DNA of 64,000 nt from Dactylonectria macrodidyma (Eukaryota; Ascomycota; Sordariomycetes; Hypocreales; Nectriaceae), in the NCBI GenBank assembly GCA_020744425.1, contig JAGMUV010000032.1, forward strand, positions 1-64,000, read 5' to 3'. Under the pieces are notes generated by a model. That model was not told the origin of the DNA and ran no database searches. It worked only from the letters and a program-made list of their open reading frames with translations. Of this stretch, positions 20,758 to 29,500 are shown one piece after another. The stretch's first letter is position 1, and each line of letters starts with the position of its first letter. The translations under genes were made by a program, and so were the position numbers.

Positions 20758-21147
20758 ATGTTTACCAAATCGGACGTGGCAACATCATTGGCAAGTTTTT
20801 TATTCTTTCATGGGACAGGAAGTGGAAGCACTATAATGCACGCTGACAAAGACCTTGTGCCGTTGGGGGGAGCCATTAGCTTGTTATTAGCCGCCTGGTT
20901 TGTTCAGCGGCTTACTAATCGTCCCAAAAGGCTAAAAATATGATCTGGATTGGTTCTGGATATCCAGGAGGCAGCACGCCTTCACCTCTGGAGTGGATTG
21001 GAGCGACCCTCGGATCCAGCTCCAATCCAATCCAACAAGATCACTGAGTCGCACGTCGAAGAGTTTCACGGGCCCAATCCTTATAAGGAAGTGATGGAAA
21101 TTGCAAGAATGGAAAAGGAACAGATGTATATTCAGTGGCGGTTGTAG
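20758..21147 (+). other. Possible small gene, frame interrupted by one TGA
   Basis: One frame runs from an ATG at 20758 to a TGA at 20941 and continues without another stop to 21147. The first part includes MHADKDLVPLGGAISLLLAA and a following WFVQRL, resembling a single membrane helix. The second part is polar and ends EVMEIARMEKEQMYIQWRL. It could be a small gene with an unrecognised intron or a small pseudogene. No convincing splice pair removing the TGA in frame was found. It lies between the RING gene 3' UTR and the forkhead gene. Confidence 0.3.
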
Positions 21148-22122
21148 ATAGTCAATTGATGCAATGTTCGTTGAGAAATCGTTAATTGAAGTTGACTGCA
21201 ACATCGGAATGTCACTCTTGAAAGCTAGCGGCGGCAGGAAGCATAGGAGTACTGTCTTGATCTGGCTAGCTTGACAAGGGGGAGAAGCCGCTGTCGGCGT
21301 GGCGGTCTGCGATGTCGGCTGTTGCCTTACAAATTAAGTGTAAATCGGGACGGTAGATAACTGGGGTCCGACGGTCAGATCCCCACCAACAGTCACCTAA
21401 AATGAGGCATCCGTGGCCCCAGACAGTGCGCCGTTGAACTCTTCGTTCGAGCGAACGCGTTTGCGCGATAAGCGTGCGCGTCGTTGCAAGCTCCGCCCCG
21501 AGCTCTCTCCTTCAAACTGGGCCTTGGTATCATGATTCCTTGACCCGGAGCAAGCTTGCTTGGGCTTGTCTCACCTAGACCTTGATCCTCGACATCCCGC
21601 CAGCCGTACTTGCGCGAGGCAGAACAGCGGCCATGATTCGTCCGCCACGTGCTCCTCTGAATTTTCTTGGCCACCGAATCGACTCTCGACCCCTTTCCAA
21701 TGCGAAATTCCGACCCTGCTATCGCCCACCCTGTCTTCTACGAGCATCCCCTTGGAGGTACTAGCCTCTGGTTGCATTCAACCTCTCCAAGACCAGATTT
21801 CCTCTATACTGACTACACCCACTGTCAACGAACCCGAATCCACGCCCGCCGATAAAATTCGATATTAGTGTCATCCTTGACCCTCTCGTAACCACACAAC
21901 CCGGCTTTGCCCACCTCGAGAACGACAACCATCAACCATCGATGCGCAAACAACCTCGATTGACATCTTCACTTGGGACACAAGCTGAACATAATTGCTA
22001 TCGGCCCTCTCCTACAGGAGCCTGCTCACTAGTATACTATTGGAGAAGCCATCTGGGCAGCCGCTTGAATTGTTCTCACTGGCAATCAATCGACACTAGC
22101 TCCGCACTTTGGAAAGGAGAAC
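21148..22122. other. Upstream region of the forkhead gene, possible 5' exon
   Basis: An ATG at about 21697 opens a short frame (MRNSDPAIAHPVFYEHPLGG). The frame ending TPADKIRY near 21868 also looks protein-like. The stretch just before the forkhead ATG reads in frame as LAPHFGKEN after an acceptor-like cactag, so upstream exons are possible. None could be joined with confidence. Confidence 0.35.
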
Positions 22123-23409
22123 ATGATTTCTCCAGTATATCCGCCTCCCGCAACGATCGATATCTCTATCAAACCACGCCACCGGAAGCCCAATGGCAGG
22201 CGGGGCTCGATACGAGTCGCTCCGCTGAAAAAGGAGATCAAGGCAGACCACAACACGAAGGCTCCGACCAACTCGTCCCCTCCAGTCGTAGGCACTAGCA
22301 CCAAACCTCCACACAGCTATGCGCAGTTGATCGCAATGGCCATCCTTCAATCCCCGAAGAAGATGCTCAGTCTTGCTGAGATCTATAGGTGGATTAGTGG
22401 CAACTACTCCTTCTACAGTGCTTCTGAGATTGGCTGGCAAAACTGTATCCGCCACAACCTGAGCCGTCACAAATGCTTTATCAAAATTCAGAAACCAAAT
22501 TCAGGAAAGGGCAGCTATTGGGGTATCGAGGCAGGAGCCGAGTCTCAGTTCCTAGAGGCGAAGCGCGGACGCAAGTCCACTCGGACTGTCAAGAATACCA
22601 TAAAGTCCACTCACCACAAACCCCCTCGGCCGACCCTGGCTCCCATCGATGATCCCACTCTCCCTCTACCAGTCCTCATTAGCCAGGCTGCGACGACCGC
22701 GACGACCGCGACGCTTCCTACAGCCGAGACTACTCCACCAACGCCCGTGGAATTGTCGTCCGATGTACATATTGCTATCTTGGACAACCCTGCTCTAGAA
22801 GAATTTCTAGAGAAGTCTATCGATAGCGAGCCTCCCCTTGATGCTTCCACCCCGTCGCCTCTTCCTACCAGCATCCGCCCATCGCCCACAGTTGCTAGGC
22901 ATGCCGAACATGGAAGCAACGGTCCTTCTGTCTCACACAACTCGACTCCATCCACCACTACCCAGCCCCACAAACGGAAGTTTGCATCCATGGAGGATAG
23001 TGGTTACGTCTCTTTATATGGCTCTACTACGATTCGACCAAAGCATGTGCTGACTACGGAGGCTGACCGTCTCAGTATCAAACGTGGACGTGCCGAAGCA
23101 GAGATTGCTCGACTGAGGCAGCTATCTCCTTCCGGCCTTGCTAAAGGTGGTTATACTTGGTCGTTTGATTTGAGCCGGGCGTCCTCCACGCCGTCGAAGC
23201 GGGCACATGATAAACAATTGCTCACACCATTAACGCTTGCCGCCAAGATCGAGCCGTTCGTCTACCCTCCTTGCGTTTCTACTAATACCGACCTTTGCAT
23301 CCACCGTAAAAAGGTTCGGGATATGCTTCAGTCACCGATCTGCCGAGTGGCAGATATGGATGACTTCATTCCATGGACCCCAGTCTTCAGTTTAGATGAT
23401 GCCGCCTAG
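22123..23409 (+). CDS. Forkhead-box transcription factor
   Basis: An uninterrupted 428-codon frame. The forkhead (winged-helix) DNA-binding domain covers about residues 61-145: KPPHSYAQLIAMAILQSPKK, then the recognition-helix region IGWQNCIRHNLSRHKCFIKI and GKGSYWGIE, all canonical. A basic KRGRKSTRTVK follows the domain as a probable nuclear localisation signal. The rest is Ser/Thr/Pro-rich, with a second basic patch (HKRKFASMEDSGYVSLYG) typical of fungal forkhead proteins. Forkhead factors in fungi regulate cell-cycle, septation and developmental genes. Which subfamily this is cannot be fixed here. The start is the first in-frame ATG with a clean N-terminus, but upstream exons are possible. 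Confidence 0.9.
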   Translation: MISPVYPPPATIDISIKPRHRKPNGRRGSIRVAPLKKEIKADHNTKAPTNSSPPVVGTSTKPPHSYAQLIAMAILQSPKKMLSLAEIYRWISGNYSFYSASEIGWQNCIRHNLSRHKCFIKIQKPNSGKGSYWGIEAGAESQFLEAKRGRKSTRTVKNTIKSTHHKPPRPTLAPIDDPTLPLPVLISQAATTATTATLPTAETTPPTPVELSSDVHIAILDNPALEEFLEKSIDSEPPLDASTPSPLPTSIRPSPTVARHAEHGSNGPSVSHNSTPSTTTQPHKRKFASMEDSGYVSLYGSTTIRPKHVLTTEADRLSIKRGRAEAEIARLRQLSPSGLAKGGYTWSFDLSRASSTPSKRAHDKQLLTPLTLAAKIEPFVYPPCVSTNTDLCIHRKKVRDMLQSPICRVADMDDFIPWTPVFSLDDAA

Positions 23410-23711
23410 AACCTTGACTGCGATGTTCCCAGTACTAGGGAGGTTAACATCTGGCCACAAGGCAGCGATCTGGAACAGGCCACTGTAGTAGGGTGTCTAA
23501 CGCATTGTCTTCGTCGTTTTGGCGGTAGAAGTTAACTATTGTTATATTGTTGACCATGAGCCACAGAATGTCTCGGTTAGGTAGGGCCGTTTCTGGTCCG
23601 ATGGGAGTCCAGATTCTCGGCGGACGTATGTCATGATCCTTGGTCGGGTACCTGTTCATCCAACTTTCGACTGGAGAGAAGGTTATTATTCTTCATGAAA
23701 CTCAAGAAGCA

Positions 23712-26004
23712 TATCCCATCAACTGCCAATGGGCTCCATTTTTGCCAAGGCCAAAATACCCACTATTGTACCCACTTTTACTCCGCACTTCAATCGGTAC
23801 ATGACGAAACATCATTTGCACCTATGTTTTCTTACCTGCTGCCACCACCAAAACCGTCATTTTGTTCAATGCTGCGATGTCTTCGAGTGATTCTGATGCT
23901 TCCAGTGCCTCCGGTGCCTCCGGTGCTTCCGTTGCTTCCGTTGCTTCCGTACGGAGCTGTATTGTGGTTGAGATCCTTCCGGAAGACCTCGCCGTCGCCT
24001 GCACTGCCGACTGTACGCCGGAGCGGTGCGATAACAGCACAGTCCGGCCCCACGAACCTCCAGCTGTCGAGCGCGGGCCGGCGGGCTCCTTTATACCCTT
24101 TGACGTGCCGGCCCGACCCCGAGAGATACAGGAGCTGCCGGTAGCCCCGCTTGACTTATTCTTCCGGTACGTTCCCCGGGGCCTTGTTGAGCGGTGGGTG
24201 CAATGGACGAATGCAGCGACGCTATCTAAGGAAGGCCCCCGGGCTAGAACTTCAAGAGTGAACGTATGGCGGAAGACTTCTGTAGATGAGATTTACCTTT
24301 TCTTAGGTATTTTAATCTATATGGGAATACATAGCGAATCTGAAATATCAAGGTATTGGTCAACTCAACAGCAGAAGGAAGATCCTATCTATCCATTTAC
24401 TCGGTTTATATCCCGGAACCGCTTTCAGCTATTACTCCGACGGCTCCGGGTTTTTGACACCTCCGAGTTCCAGCCTAGCCAGTCAGGAGGTCGACGCCAG
24501 GCCCGGGCCCAGGCCCCCGCCCAAGCCGGGGCCGCCCAAGCCGGGGACCTGATGCCGGATATATATCGGAAGGTTAACGAATGGTCGGCCCATATCCAAG
24601 AGACCGGAGATTCCTTCTATACGGCTGGCTCTGACCTTACTGTTGACGAGGCTATGGTCCGATTTACGGGCCGGTCACTAGAGACGACGACAATACCGAC
24701 GAAGCCGACCCCAACCGGCTTCAAGGTCTGGATCCTTGCCCAATCGGGCTACTGCCTCCGGCGGCTCTGGCACGTACACGGAAAGGGCCCATACGGACTA
24801 GTCCCTCAGGCCCGGCCGGCAGGCAGCAAGGCTGGAGCAGCTGCCGCAAAGTGGGACCCGTTAACGCCAACGCAACGGGTTGTAACGACACTTATTACCC
24901 TACTTCCGGCTGCAGTCTACCACGTATTCCTAGACAATCTCTTTGCTTCCATACGGCTTCTCCGGGCCCTCCGGAAGCAGCAGGTCGGAGCTTCCGGGAC
25001 CTGCCGGAAAGACAGTGGGATAGATAAGATCCTCATCGCCGAGAAGGAAGCAGAAGGCCAGGGTATTCCTTGGGGTCAGATCCATTGCATCCCTACCTTA
25101 GATGGGGAGGTACGGTATTGCAAACTGCTTTCTATAGATATCTCCATACTGATCAGTTTGTCTCTTCATAGGTCAACCAATTCACCTGGAAGGATAACGC
25201 CCTTGTCCTCTTCTTGACAACCGTTTTCCGAGACGGCCGGGAGGTTAACCGTCTCCGGCGCCGGCCGGCCGGAAGCTCTGCTGGAAAGCGGGCTGCCCGG
25301 AAAGAAGCCTTCGGCCCAGACGTCCGGAAGAACCTCCCGGTGCCTGAGGCAATTGACGAATATAACCATAAGATGAATGGGGTTGATATAAGTGACCAGA
25401 TGAGGTCTTATTATCAATACAGCCGCCCTATTCGTCGAGGAGGCTGGCAAGCCCTTGCTTGGAATTTCCTGCTAGAAGTGATCGTTGTGAATAGCTTCTT
25501 CCTGCAGCTCTGGGGCAAGCCCAAGTGGCAAAAGGTCAAGAACCAGTACCAATGGCGGCGACTGCTTGCATCCCAGCTTATTCAACAGTTTGGACCATTA
25601 GCAGGAGGTCGAAGACGTTCACGACCTCAGCGGGCTTCAGATAAGAGGAAAACGTCTATTCCTTGGCAGCACCATCGCAAGGGATCAAGGGGGGCTAATT
25701 CACCTTGCTCCTATTGCGGTAGTAGGAAAGCATTAAGGCGCCAGGCTCTAGGCGACATATCTGGGAATAGCCTCACTCAGCAGCCGCAACAGCGAAAAAG
25801 GACTCGAAAGGGCTGCTTAGACTGTAACGTACCGCTATGTATTGATGGAGATTGTTGGTACCTTTGGCATACCCAAAATCTATAGGGGAATAGAGGTACC
25901 TTGAATCTTAGTATATGATTCGATTATTCTAGTGGACCTATAAGCCCTGATTGGCTTTACCCCGCCCTTGGCAAAAATGGAGCCCATTGGCAGTTGATGG
26001 GATA
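23712..26004 (+). mobile_element. piggyBac-type element 1 with 39-bp inverted repeats
   Basis: A 39-bp sequence at 23712-23750 (starting tatcccatcaactgccaatg) has its perfect reverse complement at 25966-26004, bracketing a complete transposase gene. No TTAA duplication was recognised directly at the ends, so the outer boundaries may lie slightly further out. Confidence 0.8.
23877..25885 (+). CDS. piggyBac transposase (DDE_Tnp_1_7), apparently intact
   Basis: Two exons (23877-25109 and 25172-25885) join across a 62-nt intron (gtacgg...catag) to encode 648 aa. A Ser/Ala/Val-rich N-terminus precedes the core. The catalytic aspartates are seen in DLTVDEAMVRFTGR (about residue 257), YHVFLDNLFAS (353) and HKMNGVDISDQMR (483). 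The C-terminus has the Cys-rich domain (CSYCGSRK, then GCLDCNVPLCIDGDCWYLWH) that binds the element ends. The typical motif TKPTPTGFKVWILA lies between. The enzyme excises precisely at TTAA sites. No stop or frameshift is visible. The chosen ATG is the first in frame. Confidence 0.9.
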
Positions 26005-26431
26005 CAGTGGGATGCAAAAAGCTTGAATTCAAATCCAAGTACTCCGTAGGTGGGGCGAGGTGGGTATTACGTCTGTCCGACTTAAATGAACCAATGAAAA
26101 TGGTCACTGCCATCTGTACGCTGGGAAACCCTCAGCCATTTTCCTATTTGGCCTGCTGATCATAGGTCACGCTGAATTGGCGCGCTGACACTCACTGTGG
26201 AGGCAGCGGTACCTCTCTACCTCGGCGGCGTGGAAACGTTGGCCTAACCTTGGGGTGTAGAAAACCGGTCTATCCGGATGTTGAATTCCTCCTTTAGATC
26301 CTGAGGCAAATACTTGGTATGGACGAGAGCAACGATGACGAAGCTCTGTCGCTCGCTCTTGATTATCGCAATTGGACGACTACAATGTGGTTTGCGACGA
26401 CCATGAGAGCTGGCCGACTTGAAGGCCCCCA
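26005..26431. other. Intergenic, no gene seen
   Basis: Sequence between piggyBac-1 and the microsatellite. A short frame from 26319 (MDESNDDEALSLALDY) has no recognisable family and is broken by the repeat. Confidence 0.35.

Positions 26432-26464
<33 letters not shown>
26432..26464. repeat. (TAG)11 microsatellite
   Basis: Eleven perfect TAG triplets in a row. On the minus strand it reads as a run of CTA. Confidence 0.95.
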
Positions 26465-26525
26465 ATTTAAAATACTTCGAACACCCATTAAGTTGCCAAG
26501 GCAAGGGACTTAACGGCTGAATATC

Positions 26526-29500
26526 CAGCCCGAAGGGTAAATACCGTATACCTGCTATTAAATTCTCCTGGGGGAACCCCCTAGAACCCCCCTTTCAACT
26601 GCAGCAGTAACCAGCTGTTAAACCACTTCAAACCTATAGTCAGGGAGTTGACTGATAGACATAGGGGTCCCTCTACCACTTCCTGACAGGCCCAATCAAC
26701 TATATACCGTATATCGAATTTCCCCTTTCCTTGTAGCTTATAGGAAAACGTCATTTAATCAATGTAGCGTGGTGGATACGGCGGATCGGTCAGCTGTTGA
26801 GCCTGACGGCGTTGTTGGTCAGCAAGGCGCATCTTCATCCCTGCCTTATAGTTAGCCACAAACGCAGTACGTAGGAAACGCAGGCGTATAAACCTTCCGT
26901 GGGCGTGTGGTTATAGAGGCTCTGGCGGTCGAACGGCGCCTCAAGGAGTAGGCCTTCCAGCGAGGTAACTCGTGAGACGGCAACATAACTAATACCGGCC
27001 TGGAAGTCGCGTGTAGCGAGGTCAGTAACTATCTGATCCTTCGTTAGGCTCTGGCATTTGTGAACAGTAATAGCAAATGCCACGATCAAGGGAAACTGCG
27101 TGCGAGCGCAGGTCTCGTTGCCCACTAGGAAATCACGCGTGACTGGAAGGATGGGTACGATTTTCCTGCCCTCGTTCGTTGTTAGATACGGCGGCCCGTC
27201 GTAGCTATCGAAATCCACCATAATAACCGCCGGGGGTTCTTCCCATGGGTTGGTGCCTTCGTTCCAGGCGATGTCGTATACAGTACCCTGGGCGCCGTTA
27301 ACTAGGCCAGCTGGCTGCCATAGGTTAGTCGTAAGCATCACCCTGGCGCCTTTAGCAACAGGGAACCTGTTAGATAGGTTGCCAGCGTTGTCGCTTGGCG
27401 CCTGCCCCGCGCCGTTGCCCCGATTCTTTGCCTCCACCTGTACTGCCGGGTCGTTGAGGTGCACCATATGCTCGTAATTGTACTCGTTGACCCGGGCCTT
27501 TGTAGAATACACCCGCAAAGCGGCCCTGAAGCTGTCAATCTCGCTCTGTGTTAGCTTGGCCTGTACCCGATTACTAAGGAGGTTCCATGACGGTATAGAT
27601 AACTTAACTTCACGCAATTCCTGCAATGCCTGACGGAACTGGGCCTGATCATCGCCAGTTTGGCGCTGTACCGTGGTCAAGAAGATGGTGCGGTCAAATA
27701 ACCGGTAGGCCACCTGCCCTCTCCTTTCCAGCGGAGACAGGCTGGTGCTAGTCGAATACAGCGGCTTTTGCCGGACGGGTGGTAACTGGAAGAAATCGCC
27801 CACCAGCAAGACGCTCACGCCACCAAAGAACTCGAGGCTACGCTGTGGGAAGGCCTGCCGTAGACGGGAATCGATCCGCGCTAGCTGCTCAAGCCCTAGC
27901 ATGCTCTTTTCATCGATAACGAGGTACTTGACGTGCCGTAGGCGGGACTGAAGGGCGGCCGCATCGGCTGGGGGAAGGTCGGTAAAAGCACCACGTACTG
28001 GGAGACGTAGCAACGAATGTATGGTGCTACCCTGTATCTGGTTACTCGCAACGCCTGTTGGCGCTACGCGGCAAATAGGGCTAGGATTCGGTAGGGCAGC
28101 CGCCTGAAGATGGGAGGAAAGCACTTTGATAAGGAAGGACTTGCCTGTACCACCACCACCGTCAACGTGGAGAAGGATTTGAGTAGGATTTTGCGCCTGG
28201 AAGTGGCCCATGAAGGTGTCGTACACGAGCCGTTGTTGTGGGTTAAGCTGGTCACGCCAGTGAGGGCCAAGGACCTCCACATCGTTGGCTATAGGGTGGC
28301 TAGCGATAAGGTCTTTCCAGTAGCCGTCTCGAAGTTCCGGATAAGTACCTACATGCCGTGTCCAGTCATAATTAACGTCGATATCGCGGCGGCCAAGTAG
28401 GTCAAGACCTTCCTGGGTAAGGGGGTTGTCAGGTAAAAGGGCGGCGAGGCGAATCCAGTCTTCGTCATCAAATTCCTCCTCCACAGGCAGAGCCTCGTAT
28501 TGATCCTCTTGAGGCTGTAGTTGAGCCTCTTTTGGCCAGCCGTAATGGTCATCACCATGACTGTGGTGTTGCCAACAATGCAAGAAAGCCTCAACGTGGG
28601 AACTGAAAAGTTGGCCGTCAAATGTCAGAAGCTCATCAACTCGGCGATGTGGGTGGTTCAATGTTAGCTTTACACGGCAGTAATCTGGCCACTGTTGACC
28701 TTCTGGATCAGCATGATAGCGAGGGAAGTAAACTAATACACGAGGCCTGCCGTTAACATTTCCTGGCTGCCATTGCTTCCACTTGGAAGGGTCCCTAGAG
28801 CGGAAATTCCAGTATTTGAGGAAGGAAACGTAGGTTAGGTCCTCTAGGGTTTCTGGGCGTTGACTGTACTTTTCATAGATATTGAAGGTCTCATCAACCT
28901 CATCGCCGTCTATATGTAGGGAGTGGGAATGTCTGTCAGGATGACGGCAGTCAACATATAGGCAGGTTCGTGAGCCCTCCTGTAACGGCAGGCCGAGGAG
29001 CAAGTGGCAAACCTCCTGCTTTGAGTAATCCCGCTCAGCAACCAGTTGATTTAGGAGCTTTGACGTGAAGGAAATAAGGGGGTTATGGTCCTTGACCTGG
29101 GGCATCAGAGCTTTCCCAATCTGGGCAAAAGACTCACTTTTCTTTTCCGACTTGGAGCAGTATTTGGCTGCGTAATCGATCACCTGCTGTAGGCTCGTGC
29201 AGGGCGAGACATCTGTATTGGCTAGCCACGCAACGGTAAGCAAGCGGTTGTAGTGGTTAATATGGCTATCGTTCCGCTCGCCCCTGAAACTCCAGTGCTT
29301 AGAATGAGGAACCTTGTCAAGGGAGGCTAGGAGGCGCTGCCCGTGAGGAAATCCAAAGCGGCACTCTACCTGCTTGGTATGCTTATTGAGCTGCATACAG
29401 TAGTTGTTACAGCGGTGGCGTTGCACGCGGTTGACTACCATTGATAGGAACTGAACGGTAAGGGGATACTCCAATAGATTACTGATCAAGGGATTCCCTT

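Noticed and set aside
23528..23540. TTAA at 23535 as the piggyBac-1 target site
   Set aside because: It is about 177 bp outside the left inverted repeat and has no symmetric partner on the right.
26244..26504. Open frames through the TAG repeat on both strands
   Set aside because: They owe their length to the microsatellite and show no conserved motif.
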